From: Chloracidobacterium sp.
GTDB lineage: Bacteria; Acidobacteriota; Blastocatellia; Pyrinomonadales; Pyrinomonadaceae
Direction of reading: 5' to 3'
Length of the DNA stretch: 64,000 bases
Assembly (NCBI GenBank): GCA_016716305.1
Contig: JADJWP010000002.1
Location: 1 to 64,000 of the forward strand
This document shows positions 48,054 to 57,142 of this stretch, one piece after another; positions within the stretch are counted from its first letter, which is position 1; every line of letters begins with the position of its first letter. Both the position numbers and the translations under genes were made by a program. The notes below the pieces were generated by a model, which saw nothing but the letters and a program-made list of their open reading frames with translations, was not told the origin of the DNA and ran no database searches.

Positions 48054-49805
48054 ATGTCAAGGTTTTCGAGTATTACGCGTTTGGCGATCGTAATTGTGGG
48101 CGTAGGTACATTGTGTACAGCCGCTTTCGTCGCAAGCGACGGCTTTATCAAGTACTTACTTGGAATCGAGACAAAGGACCTCGGGTGGGGCCCAACACTG
48201 TTTCGCGTACTTTTGGCGTTTCACGGGATATTATTGGTTTGTGTAGGTATCGGGTGGAGTCGACTAACAAGACTGAGCAATGTTGAGACTTCCGAGTTTT
48301 CTGCGAAATGCGATTCCCGGATTTCGGTTTCGACTTGGACGATTCTGATTATTCTCAGTGTGATAGGTCTTATTTTGCGGCTTTGGAACCTCAATTCTGA
48401 CCTTTGGATCGATGAGGTCTTTACGCTTATCGATATCGTTCGGTTGCCGTTTGGCGAAATTGTGACTAGTTTTGCAAGCCAGAATCAACACATGTTGTTC
48501 TCCATACTGGCCTGGGGATCGACGCTGTTGTTCGGCGAAAGTCCGTGGTCGTTTCGTTTACCTTCGGTTTTGTTCGGAGTCGGAAGTATTTGGGCTTTGT
48601 TTTTTCTTTGCCATCGACTTCTGGGTATTCGAGAAGCACTTTTCGCAAGTGCGTTAATGACGTTTTCTTATCACCACATTTGGTTTTCGCAAAACGCTCG
48701 CGGTTACATGGGGCTTCTATTCTTCACACTTTTGGCAACGTGGTTTTGGTTCGAAGCTCTGGAGAAAAGCGAATGGAGTTGGTGGTTGGCGTACGCCATG
48801 GCGATCGTTCTCGGAATGTGGATTCATATGACCATGGCGTTTGTGGTAGCCGCGCACGGGCTTCAGTATCTGCTTGCATTGTTGTTTCCACGGCTGGTGG
48901 GAAATGATTCCCTAATTGAGAGACGGGCCGGGATAAGGCCGATCGCGGCATGGTTTTTAAGCGTATCTTGTACGCTGCAGCTGTACGCCCTTTCGCTGCC
49001 GGAGTTTTTGAGCGTCGGGCTCCACGAAGAATCGAAAAATTCCGAATGGACGAACCCGATCTGGGTCGTAACCGAGAGTATTCAAGGTCTGAGCATTGGT
49101 TTTGCGGGAGTTTCGGTGGTGATCTTAGGCGGAGCATTCGTAGCGTTTGGCTGGTTGGCCCTTCTACGCAAAAACGCTCGACTGGCGATTCTAACGATCT
49201 TACCTGCAATATTGGCCGGGGTGACAATGCTTGCACTTGGACACAATCTCTGGCCACGATTCTTTTTCTTCTCGATGGGTTTCGGAATAATGATCGTTGT
49301 TCACGGTGCAATGTTGCTGCCGGAAGCGATCTCCGAAAGAGTGCAAATTCTTCGTAATCACCCCAAATTAGCTCATTCGGCAGGAGTCGCGTTAGTTTCA
49401 TTATTGATAATTGCATCTTTGGTCACGATTCCCCGAAATTATGCATTGCCAAAGCAGGATTTTTCAGGTGCCAGGGATTATGTAGAGTCTCAACGGCTGC
49501 CAGGCGAAAATGTTGTTGCGGTAGGTCTTGCTGACGTAATGTATCCAAAGTACTTTGCTCCGGGATGGGCTGCCGTCAAGACAGGGGATGAACTCGAGAT
49601 GATCGACCGGAGCGATCAAAAAATTTGGCTTGTTTACACTATTCCGATCGAGATCAAAGCATTTCGTCCTGACCTTTGGACAGTCATTCAACGAGATTAC
49701 GATGTAGTAAAGGTCTTCCCTGGTACTCTCAACGGCGGAGAGATTTATGTTTGCCGTAAACGTGATGTGAACCCAAGCGAAAACGGAACTAGCAAACAAT
49801 TATGA
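48054..49805 (+). CDS. GT39-like membrane glycosyltransferase
   Basis: 583 residues. After two N-terminal helices the GT39/PMT-type loop reads RLWNLNSDLWIDEVFTLIDIV, with the D-E pair, then HHIWFSQNARGYMGLLFF, matching the S-Q-x-A-R-x-Y motif of this group. About 11 hydrophobic helices and a soluble C-terminal domain follow. It should transfer a sugar from a polyprenyl-phosphate donor in the periplasm. Starts four bases after the preceding stop. Confidence 0.85.
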   Translation: MSRFSSITRLAIVIVGVGTLCTAAFVASDGFIKYLLGIETKDLGWGPTLFRVLLAFHGILLVCVGIGWSRLTRLSNVETSEFSAKCDSRISVSTWTILIILSVIGLILRLWNLNSDLWIDEVFTLIDIVRLPFGEIVTSFASQNQHMLFSILAWGSTLLFGESPWSFRLPSVLFGVGSIWALFFLCHRLLGIREALFASALMTFSYHHIWFSQNARGYMGLLFFTLLATWFWFEALEKSEWSWWLAYAMAIVLGMWIHMTMAFVVAAHGLQYLLALLFPRLVGNDSLIERRAGIRPIAAWFLSVSCTLQLYALSLPEFLSVGLHEESKNSEWTNPIWVVTESIQGLSIGFAGVSVVILGGAFVAFGWLALLRKNARLAILTILPAILAGVTMLALGHNLWPRFFFFSMGFGIMIVVHGAMLLPEAISERVQILRNHPKLAHSAGVALVSLLIIASLVTIPRNYALPKQDFSGARDYVESQRLPGENVVAVGLADVMYPKYFAPGWAAVKTGDELEMIDRSDQKIWLVYTIPIEIKAFRPDLWTVIQRDYDVVKVFPGTLNGGEIYVCRKRDVNPSENGTSKQL

Positions 49806-49872
49806 CAATCCGACCGAGACAGAAGTTTAGTAGCAAGAAGCGATTCAGCAAACAGACATCGGCATCGTCAAA

Positions 49873-50847
49873 ATGATCAATATAGGCCAAATAAAGAATT
49901 TCACCGTGGTGATTCCGGCATTTAATGAAGGACTGGCCGTGCGGGAGAGTGTTCTCGAACTTCGTGAGCTCTTCGCCGGTTCCAATGTCACGCCTGAGAT
50001 CATCGTCGTCGATGACGGCTCGAAAGACAATACTGCACATGAAGCCAAAGCAGCCGGCGCACGTGTAATTCAACATCGGAGCAATCGTGGATACGGAGCA
50101 TCGTTGAAAACGGGGATTATTGCTGCCTCTAACGACATTATCGCGATCACCGATGCCGATGGGACGTACCCGGCTAAGTACTTGCCGGACATGCTGCTTG
50201 AACTGGAACACAACGATATGGTTGTTGGTTCTCGAACCGGGACCGATGTAAACATTCCGCTTATCCGACGGCCTGCGAAATGGGTTCTTCGGGTTCTGGC
50301 AAATTACGTGTCTAATACAAAGATCCCCGACCTGAACAGTGGATTGCGTATTTTTCGGCGCGATGTAGCTATGCAGTATTTTCCGATTTTGTCGGATCAG
50401 TTCAGCTTTACGACCACAATAACCCTTGCTTTACTTTGTGATAAGTATGCGGTCACGTACATGCCGATCGATTATCGGAAGCGCCAAGGAAAATCTAAGA
50501 TCGTACCCTGGGATGCTGGAAGTTTCGCGATCTTGATCTTGCGCGTTGCGATGCTCTTCAGGCCGCTTCGCGTTTTCGTTCCAATTGCGGTTTTATGCGT
50601 TGCCTACGGTGTCGTTAAAACCACCGTGGATATGCTGAATGACCCGAACATTTCGGCTTCCGCAATTCTCGCGTTTGTGAGCGCTTTAATAATGATCTTC
50701 ACCGGCATGCTCGGCGACGCTGTGGCGACCAGACTCGGCAGATTTAACCAATATTCGGCGATGGGTGTGAGGCCCAAAGAATATGTTGAGGTTCAGGAGG
50801 ACATTTTTGCAGATCCAAACGATTTAACAACCGATTTGCAGAATTGA
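49873..50847 (+). CDS. GtrB/DPM-like GT2 with C-terminal membrane helices
   Basis: 324 residues. The GT-A core has FTVVIPAFNEGLAVRESV, EIIVVDDGSKDNT, IIAITDADGTYPAKYLPDM (D-x-D) and VVGSRTG. Two hydrophobic helices follow near residues 225-290 (VFVPIAVLCVAYGVVK, ILAFVSALIMIFTGML), as in GtrB-type polyprenyl-phosphate glucosyl/mannosyltransferases. With the gene at 45716 it gives the locus two potential lipid-sugar donors. Confidence 0.88.
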   Translation: MINIGQIKNFTVVIPAFNEGLAVRESVLELRELFAGSNVTPEIIVVDDGSKDNTAHEAKAAGARVIQHRSNRGYGASLKTGIIAASNDIIAITDADGTYPAKYLPDMLLELEHNDMVVGSRTGTDVNIPLIRRPAKWVLRVLANYVSNTKIPDLNSGLRIFRRDVAMQYFPILSDQFSFTTTITLALLCDKYAVTYMPIDYRKRQGKSKIVPWDAGSFAILILRVAMLFRPLRVFVPIAVLCVAYGVVKTTVDMLNDPNISASAILAFVSALIMIFTGMLGDAVATRLGRFNQYSAMGVRPKEYVEVQEDIFADPNDLTTDLQN

Positions 50848-50865
50848 GAAAGTTTCACGTAAAAG

Positions 50866-51429
50866 ATGTTGTTATTGCAGTTATATCTTTTTTTCGGACT
50901 GGTGCTTCACAAAGTAATTTGGGAGGCGCTCAGGCACAAGTCAATCTCTAAGCCGTCGGAATCCGGCTCCGCAATCCTCACGCTTATCAAGATCGTCAAG
51001 GTCGGCGTTCTGATTGGAATTCTTGTTCAAATTTGGCTGCCCGACATATTACCTATCGCGACTGAGTCTTTTAATATTCGATCGACTGGTACCGTCATTT
51101 ATACAGTCGGACTGGCAACGGCGATAATCGGACGATTTCAACTAGGGGACAATTGGGCGAACATTGAATCAGGACAGGTTCTTCAGGATCAGAATGTCGT
51201 CGCTAGCGGTATCTACTCTTATATTCGCCACCCTATTTATGTTGGTGATCTTTTGCTACTGACAGGTTTGGAGCTTGCCTTGAATTCGTGGATGGTTCTA
51301 GGTGTGCTGATATTGACCCCTGTTGTTTTGTTCAAAGCGATGAAAGAAGAGCGGATGCTTGCCGAAAAACTGACCGGCTACGATATCTATTGTCAAAGAT
51401 CAAAGCGGTTTATCCCGTTCGTATTTTGA
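50866..51429 (+). CDS. ICMT/PEMT-like integral membrane methyltransferase
   Basis: 187 residues with about five hydrophobic helices. The C-terminal signature GIYSYIRHPIYVGDLLLLTG followed by a conserved EERMLAEKLTGYDIYCQR is that of isoprenylcysteine-carboxyl-methyltransferase-type proteins, which bind SAM with the R-H-P and E-E segments. In bacteria the substrate is usually a lipid or small molecule. Placed one base before the FAD enzyme gene. Confidence 0.88.
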   Translation: MLLLQLYLFFGLVLHKVIWEALRHKSISKPSESGSAILTLIKIVKVGVLIGILVQIWLPDILPIATESFNIRSTGTVIYTVGLATAIIGRFQLGDNWANIESGQVLQDQNVVASGIYSYIRHPIYVGDLLLLTGLELALNSWMVLGVLILTPVVLFKAMKEERMLAEKLTGYDIYCQRSKRFIPFVF

Positions 51430-51430
51430 A

Positions 51431-52852
51431 ATGGCAAGAACTCGGATCGCGATTTTAGGTGCGGGACCGGCAGGCCTGGGTGCCGCGTGGCAACTTGCGC
51501 GTCAAAATAAAGCAGACGTCACGGTACTGGAGCAGCACCCTGTTGTCGGCGGAAATGCAGGAGGCTTCGAGCTTGACGGCATTCGAGTTGATTACGGGAG
51601 CCATCGTCTGCATCCCGCTACCGACCCTAGAATTCTCAAAGATCTTCAAGAATTGATGGGAGACGATCTTCTCGATCGGCCTCGGCACGGACGAATTCGC
51701 CTGAAGGGTCGTTGGATTCATTTTCCTCTCAAGCCTCAAGATCTGGCTCTTCGTCTTCCGGTTTCGTTCAGCTCTGGAGTTGCGTTCGATTCCCTCAAGA
51801 AGCTTATAAGGCGTACCGACAATCAAAATGGGCACGAGACTTTCACCACTATTCTCGAAAAGGGCCTCGGTTCAACGATATGCCGAGACTTCTATTTCCC
51901 ATACGCAAGAAAGATCTGGGGCGTGCCGCCTGAAGAACTCTCGGCAATTCAGGCGAAACGACGGGTCGCGGCTGGTTCGTTGGGCAAAATGGCGAAGAAG
52001 ATAATGTCAATTGTGCCAGGATTCAAGAAACCGGGAGGTGGGCGGTTTTTTTATCCTCGTGGCGGATTTGGTCAGATCACTGAAGCTATAGGAATTGCGG
52101 CTCAGAACCAGGGTGTGGAAATCAAGTTCGGATGTAAAGTCAACCAGATCGAGATGGGCAGACGGCATCGTGTATCATTTCTTCGAAACAACGCACAAGA
52201 AACAATAGAAGTGGACCATGTTTGGTCCACTATCCCGGTCACGGTTCTTTCAAATGTGGTCAGCCCGTCAGCACCTATTGAGGTCGTTGAAGCGAGCAGG
52301 GAAATATCATATCGGGCAATGGTCTTGATTTACTTGGTGTTGGAGCAGGCTCAATGGACGCCGTATGACGCCCATTATTTCCCGGAGTCCGACATTAAAT
52401 TGACAAGACTTTCGGAGCCGAAGAATTATTCTGGAACAATCGAACCGAAAGATCGAACTGTGCTGTGCGGGGAACTACCATGTACGATCGGCGACGAAAT
52501 TTGGGCTGCCTCGGACGAAAAGCTGGGCGATGTAGTTAAAGACTCGTTGGCTCTTTGCGGTTTATCGATCGAATCGCGTGTTCTAAAAGTAGTTACGAAA
52601 CGATTACCGTTCGCCTATCCGATCTACCGTGAAGGGTATGAAAAACACTTCCAAAGGCAGGATGAGTGGGCCTCGGGTTTAGATCGGGTATTGACGTTTG
52701 GCCGACAAGGACTGTTCGCTCATGACAATACCCATCACGCACTCGCAATGGCGTATGGAGCAGTTGACTGTCTCAGCGTCGACGGCGTATTCGACATGAA
52801 CAAGTGGTCCGATTACAGAGAGGCATTTGCAAAACATGTAGTTGAAGACTGA
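51431..52852 (+). CDS. FAD-dependent amine-oxidase/protoporphyrinogen-oxidase-like protein
   Basis: 473 residues. Rossmann dinucleotide loop IAILGAGPAGLGAAWQLARQ, then the G-G motif VVGGNAGGFELDGIRVDYGSH and a C-terminal FAD contact near FGRQGLFAHDNTHHALAMAY. The family includes protoporphyrinogen oxidase, desaturases and UDP-galactopyranose mutase-like enzymes. In glycan loci such proteins are recurrent but mostly uncharacterised. A sugar or polyprenol oxidoreduction is plausible. Confidence 0.85.
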   Translation: MARTRIAILGAGPAGLGAAWQLARQNKADVTVLEQHPVVGGNAGGFELDGIRVDYGSHRLHPATDPRILKDLQELMGDDLLDRPRHGRIRLKGRWIHFPLKPQDLALRLPVSFSSGVAFDSLKKLIRRTDNQNGHETFTTILEKGLGSTICRDFYFPYARKIWGVPPEELSAIQAKRRVAAGSLGKMAKKIMSIVPGFKKPGGGRFFYPRGGFGQITEAIGIAAQNQGVEIKFGCKVNQIEMGRRHRVSFLRNNAQETIEVDHVWSTIPVTVLSNVVSPSAPIEVVEASREISYRAMVLIYLVLEQAQWTPYDAHYFPESDIKLTRLSEPKNYSGTIEPKDRTVLCGELPCTIGDEIWAASDEKLGDVVKDSLALCGLSIESRVLKVVTKRLPFAYPIYREGYEKHFQRQDEWASGLDRVLTFGRQGLFAHDNTHHALAMAYGAVDCLSVDGVFDMNKWSDYREAFAKHVVED

Positions 52853-53004
52853 TTGGAGATTGCCATTCCTAATGTTGTACTTGAACAATAGCGCAAACCT
52901 GCCCTGGTTTTGCGTTCGAGTCAGATTGTCCGGTTGCATATGCCTTTCAGTCGGTCATAAATATGCATGGAGTCGTGCCCTGATTTGTAAGGAATGATTC
53001 CTAA

Positions 53005-53205
53005 CACAGTTCTGCGGCTGTTTATAATCCTTTGGATTTCGGATCGAATGAACCGATTTACGCATGGGATCGCGACGTAGAAACACGAAGAGAGTTGATC
53101 GCGGCATTTGGAGACAGGAAGATCTGGTTAGTCAAGGGGCCATCGCTGACCAAAAAAGGCTTTGAAGTCGCTGCGGGGCCGCTTGAGCCGAGTGAAGTAC
53201 GTTAA
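53005..53205 (+). pseudogene. C-terminal remnant of a GT-C gene (paralogue of the 38561 gene)
   Basis: One frame encodes about 66 residues ending at TAA 53203-53205 and beginning just after an in-frame TAA (53002-53004). It contains AAVYNPLDF, EPIYAWDRD, then a DRKIWLVKGPSLTKKGFEV segment. This aligns nearly gap-free with the last 66 residues of the GT39-like protein ending at 40765 (AAIYNPIDL, VPIYAWDEN, DRPVWIVNGPSLTNGGFQV). The rest of the gene is absent. It points to deletion or recombination here. Confidence 0.85.
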
Positions 53206-53218
53206 TACAAGTATTCGA

Positions 53219-54241
53219 GTGAAAAAAGACCTTACCGGACAAAATCAATCGTACTTGAAGAACTATCGCGATTTACGTGTTGTAGTTCTTGGTGCCACGG
53301 GATTTATCGGCCGATGGGTCGCCAGGAAACTCTCCATTGCCGGTGCAAAGCTCTGCTTGCCGACGCGTGACCCTCTCAGGGCAAAGAAAATATTCACGAA
53401 TTACGGTGTTTACGGCAAAATTTGGCAGTTCGAGGTGTCAAATAAGCAAACATTGCAGGCAGTTTATGAAGAGTTTAATCCAAGCCTAACGTTTAATTTA
53501 ACAGGCTATGGGGTCGACCGCACGCAGCAAAACGAGCAATTGGCGGACGAAGTGAACGTGAAATTCGTTGCATTTCTTTGTGATCTGGTAGAGATGCATC
53601 GGGACCTCAATTGGTATGGTCAAGACCTTATCAATACCGGGACGGCTTTAGAGTATGGAAGGACTGGTGGTGATCTCTCTGAGGATTCGAAGACCGATCC
53701 AACAACGGTGTACGGTCGATCAAAATTAGCTGGGACGCTTGAATTCGCCCACAAATGCAGGTTACTTGGCTTGAAAGGAGCAACTGCCAGGCTTTTTTCG
53801 GTCTACGGACCTGGGGAGGCGACGAACCGCCTATTACCTACACTTTCTATTGCTTCACGGACAGTAGACCCGGTCTTATTGACTGAAGGAAAACAGATGC
53901 GAGATTTTGTTTATGTTGAGGATGTTGCTGGCAGCCTTTTGAGACTCGGTTTGGTCGAGTTCCCAACTGTTGGGATTGTTAACGTTGCAACCGGCAAAAA
54001 TACGACTGTTAGGGAATTTATTGAAACTGCGGCTAATGAGCTTGGTCTGAAGCACGAAAGGTTATTATTTGGGGCAATTCCGACAAGAGACGAGGAGATG
54101 ATTCATGAGCCAGTTAATAACGAATACCTAAGAAACCTTACAGGTTACGTTCCAAACACGACTATAAGAGATGGTATTCGGAAAACTCTTTCTTTTGAAC
54201 CTTTACTTCGAAACACAAATTCCGTGAGTCGTTGCGGATAA
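53219..54241 (+). CDS. NAD-dependent epimerase/dehydratase (extended SDR)
   Basis: About 340 residues. VVVLGATGFIGRWVARKL (G-x2-G-x2-G), a Y-x3-K active site in TTVYGRSKLAGT and RLFSVYGPGEATNRLLP identify an NDP-sugar epimerase, dehydratase or reductase. The upstream open frame reaches TTG 53162, but that lies inside the remnant gene; GTG 53219 is preferred. The neighbouring CDP-glucose 4,6-dehydratase suggests that it acts on a CDP-4-keto-6-deoxy sugar. Confidence 0.85.
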   Translation: MKKDLTGQNQSYLKNYRDLRVVVLGATGFIGRWVARKLSIAGAKLCLPTRDPLRAKKIFTNYGVYGKIWQFEVSNKQTLQAVYEEFNPSLTFNLTGYGVDRTQQNEQLADEVNVKFVAFLCDLVEMHRDLNWYGQDLINTGTALEYGRTGGDLSEDSKTDPTTVYGRSKLAGTLEFAHKCRLLGLKGATARLFSVYGPGEATNRLLPTLSIASRTVDPVLLTEGKQMRDFVYVEDVAGSLLRLGLVEFPTVGIVNVATGKNTTVREFIETAANELGLKHERLLFGAIPTRDEEMIHEPVNNEYLRNLTGYVPNTTIRDGIRKTLSFEPLLRNTNSVSRCG

Positions 54242-54254
54242 CGTGGAGGCATTC

Positions 54255-56306
54255 ATGCATGTTGTCTTGGCCGATCTTGGCCACAATCAGGTGACGATTT
54301 CGTCGGACGTTTTTCCATTAGGGATTGCCAATCTTGCAGCTTATGCTCAAGAAAAAGTGCGATCGTCCGAGGATATTCGCTACACGATCGTTCGGGAACC
54401 TCAAGCCCTTAAGGATATTCTCGACGACGGTGAGCCAGACATCTTGGGATTGAGCAGCTATGCGTGGAATCACGAACTCGCATATTTCTTTGCAAAATAT
54501 GCGAAAGCTCGAAATCCGAAAATCGTCACACTGATGGGAGGGCCGAACTTCCCGCTGACGGTAGCTGAGCAGGAGTCATATTTGCGCACACTTCCAGCAA
54601 TTGACATTGCAGTTCGAGGGCCGACTTATGAGGGTGAAAGATCATTTACAAATGTTATTCAACGTTTTGTCGATACTCGTAAGGACCTCAAGGAACTTCA
54701 GTCAGCGGCTGTCCCTGGAAATCTTTGGATAGACAAGAGAACGGGAGATTTTGTTCATGGTGGTGAGGTAGATCGCATTCTTGATCTAGACGATATTCCG
54801 TCGCCGTATTTGAAGGGGCTTCTGGATCCCTTTTTTGATACCGGTTATTTTCCGATGATGCAGATCTCTCGCGGCTGTCCGTTCAGCTGTCAGTTCTGCA
54901 ATTCGAGTGTTTTGTCGAACAGCAAGATTCATAGCCATTCGTTGGAAAACGTAAAGGCCGATCTACTCTATATTGCTGAGCGTATCAAACCCGAGATCTG
55001 TCTTTGTTTCGCGGATGATAATTTCGGAATGTACGGGCTCGATGAAGAGGTCGCTGACTACATTGCGTTTCTGCAGCAGAAGTTTCGATGGCCACAATAT
55101 ATTCGGACGACGACGGGTAAGAACAAGCATGAACGAATTATTCGAGTTATGCGGAAAACCGGTGGCATACTTCCGATGACTTCCGCGGTTCAATCAACGA
55201 ATCCCGAGGTCTTGTCGAATATCAAGCGATCGAATATCAAGCTTGAGGCTTATTCAGAGATACAAAAGGAATTGATGGCGCAAGGCATGCAGTCATACGG
55301 CGAATTGATCTTGTGCATGCCGGGCGAGACGAAGGCATCTTTCATGAAGTCAGTTGAAGGACTGCTTGATTCTGGGGTCAAGCGGATTTCCGCTCATCAG
55401 TTGATGCTGCTTCACGGCGCCCCGTTGAACGATCCCGAAAGTCGGGAAAAGTGGCAGTTCAACACCAAATTTCGTGTCGTTGCCCGAAATATAGGCCGAT
55501 ATGCCGACGAACCGATTGTTGAAATTGAAGAGATCGTCGTCGAAACGCCAACGTTCAGTTTCGAGGAATATTTGGAATCACGAGTATTTCACTTGTTGCT
55601 TACGATCTTCTACTACGAAGGCAACTATGAGGAACTATTTGAGTTTGCGAAGCAGCGTGGAATTAAGCCATTCGATTTGGTAGTCAAAATGGCCGAACTA
55701 ACAAGCCTTGCACCCGCGGGTTTTCAACAGATAATTGACGACTTTATTCGCGAAAGCAAAGAAGAGTTGTTTGATACCAAAGATGAGTGTTTGGCCTGGT
55801 CAAAGACAAACTTCCAGGAATTAGCCGACGGGGTGAAAGGCGGAAATCTCTTGAGCAAGTACTCAATGATCGGTCGATTTTACGTGTTCCACGAAGGCCT
55901 GGAATTCTTGAGCGCGGTCATGGGCGAAATGTTGGAACGTGACCGAACTGACGAAGATTCAGAGATCCTCAAAACGCTGATCGATTATTTGGGATCGGTT
56001 CTTTTGCACGCTCCCTTTGCTAAGACAATCAGTGAGGTTCCAAAATGGCGCACGTCTTACGATGTGGAAACTTGGCGGTCTGATCAGTATTCTCGTCCTT
56101 TAAGCGCCTATCGGTTCGAGAGTTCACGTATATTCACGGCAGTGGTTTCCGATGAAGCCAGTTCAAAAATCATGTCGCGAGTCGCGACATTCGGTGAACA
56201 CCCTTCAGGACTTGGCAAATTTACACGCACTATGTTTGCTCAAGATCTGAGGCGAAAGGTGATTGAGGCGAATGGGGCGGGCGGCAAAGGGGAGTTGGTT
56301 CAGTGA
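54255..56306 (+). CDS. B12-binding-type radical SAM protein
   Basis: 683 residues from ATG 54255, chosen because GGAGG lies five bases upstream. The N-terminus (MHVVLADLG, then DILGLSSYAWNHELAY and LMGGPNFP) is a cobalamin-binding Rossmann domain lacking a clear D-x-H-x-x-G. The radical SAM cluster motif is C208-x3-C212-x2-C215 (RGCPFSCQFC), followed by FADDNFGMYG and the barrel. About 280 C-terminal residues are unassigned. Candidate roles are methylation or another radical modification of a sugar or lipid carrier. The stop overlaps the next GT2 start by four bases. Confidence 0.88.
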   Translation: MHVVLADLGHNQVTISSDVFPLGIANLAAYAQEKVRSSEDIRYTIVREPQALKDILDDGEPDILGLSSYAWNHELAYFFAKYAKARNPKIVTLMGGPNFPLTVAEQESYLRTLPAIDIAVRGPTYEGERSFTNVIQRFVDTRKDLKELQSAAVPGNLWIDKRTGDFVHGGEVDRILDLDDIPSPYLKGLLDPFFDTGYFPMMQISRGCPFSCQFCNSSVLSNSKIHSHSLENVKADLLYIAERIKPEICLCFADDNFGMYGLDEEVADYIAFLQQKFRWPQYIRTTTGKNKHERIIRVMRKTGGILPMTSAVQSTNPEVLSNIKRSNIKLEAYSEIQKELMAQGMQSYGELILCMPGETKASFMKSVEGLLDSGVKRISAHQLMLLHGAPLNDPESREKWQFNTKFRVVARNIGRYADEPIVEIEEIVVETPTFSFEEYLESRVFHLLLTIFYYEGNYEELFEFAKQRGIKPFDLVVKMAELTSLAPAGFQQIIDDFIRESKEELFDTKDECLAWSKTNFQELADGVKGGNLLSKYSMIGRFYVFHEGLEFLSAVMGEMLERDRTDEDSEILKTLIDYLGSVLLHAPFAKTISEVPKWRTSYDVETWRSDQYSRPLSAYRFESSRIFTAVVSDEASSKIMSRVATFGEHPSGLGKFTRTMFAQDLRRKVIEANGAGGKGELVQ

Positions 56307-57130
56307 ACGCGACTGCAAAAAATACCGCTCCGGACGTTTCTTTCGTTGTTCCATGTTACAACGAGGAGGATATCATTGGCTACACACTCGATCGGCTTCG
56401 AAAGGCCTTCGATAACGCCGGGTACACTCTGGAACTGGTAGTTGTCGACAACGGGTCGTCAGACCGAACAGGAGAGATCATCGCTGAGTTTGCATCCCGT
56501 CTCGACCACGTTATTTGCCACAGGGTCGAAGTGAACGAAGGTTACGGTTGGGGCGTATTGAATGGTCTACCATTGTGCTCAGCGCCGTGGGTTGGAATAA
56601 TTCCGGCTGACGGGCAGGTTGACGCCGAAGATGTAGTTCGTCTATACCAGGCAGTTTTGACAACCGATGGAAAAGTTATCGGAAAGGTTCGCCGTCGCTT
56701 TCGTATGGACGGTCTTTATCGAAAGGTAGTTTCGGTCACCTACAATGCGTTCGTACGGTTGCTTTGGCCGTCGCTGCAGTCGATCGACATTAACGGAAGT
56801 CCAAAACTTCTTAGAAAAACCGAGATTGAACGAATGGGATTGATTTCAAAGGGTTGGCTACTCGATCCTGAGATCATGATCAAGGCTCACCATATGGGAT
56901 TGCGAGTGATGGAGTTCAACGTTTTTTCTCGAATGCGTGGAAACGGGGTGTCGCACGTGAAGGTCACAACCTGTTGGGAGTTTTTGAGCAGTTTGTTGAC
57001 CTTTCGCTTTTCGGCAAAATGGAGAAGTGATATGAAAAGGGCAGCTCGGATGGGTTCAGAAGCGATAAGCTTTGAAAATTCGAATAGACCGGCCCAAGAT
57101 GATGACAGTCTCACTGAGCGGGTAATTTAG
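56303..57130 (+). CDS. GT2-family glycosyltransferase (DPM-like)
   Basis: 275 residues, GTG start. VSFVVPCYNEEDIIGYTL, ELVVVDNGSSDRTGEII and VGIIPADGQVDAEDV replace the usual D-A-D loop with P-A-D-G. INGSPKLLRKTEI and a DPEIMIKAHHMG segment follow. There are no clear membrane helices. Probably transfers a sugar to a polyprenyl phosphate or lipid acceptor; specificity unknown. Confidence 0.87.
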   Translation: MNATAKNTAPDVSFVVPCYNEEDIIGYTLDRLRKAFDNAGYTLELVVVDNGSSDRTGEIIAEFASRLDHVICHRVEVNEGYGWGVLNGLPLCSAPWVGIIPADGQVDAEDVVRLYQAVLTTDGKVIGKVRRRFRMDGLYRKVVSVTYNAFVRLLWPSLQSIDINGSPKLLRKTEIERMGLISKGWLLDPEIMIKAHHMGLRVMEFNVFSRMRGNGVSHVKVTTCWEFLSSLLTFRFSAKWRSDMKRAARMGSEAISFENSNRPAQDDDSLTERVI

Positions 57131-57142
57131 TCAACGTTGCTA

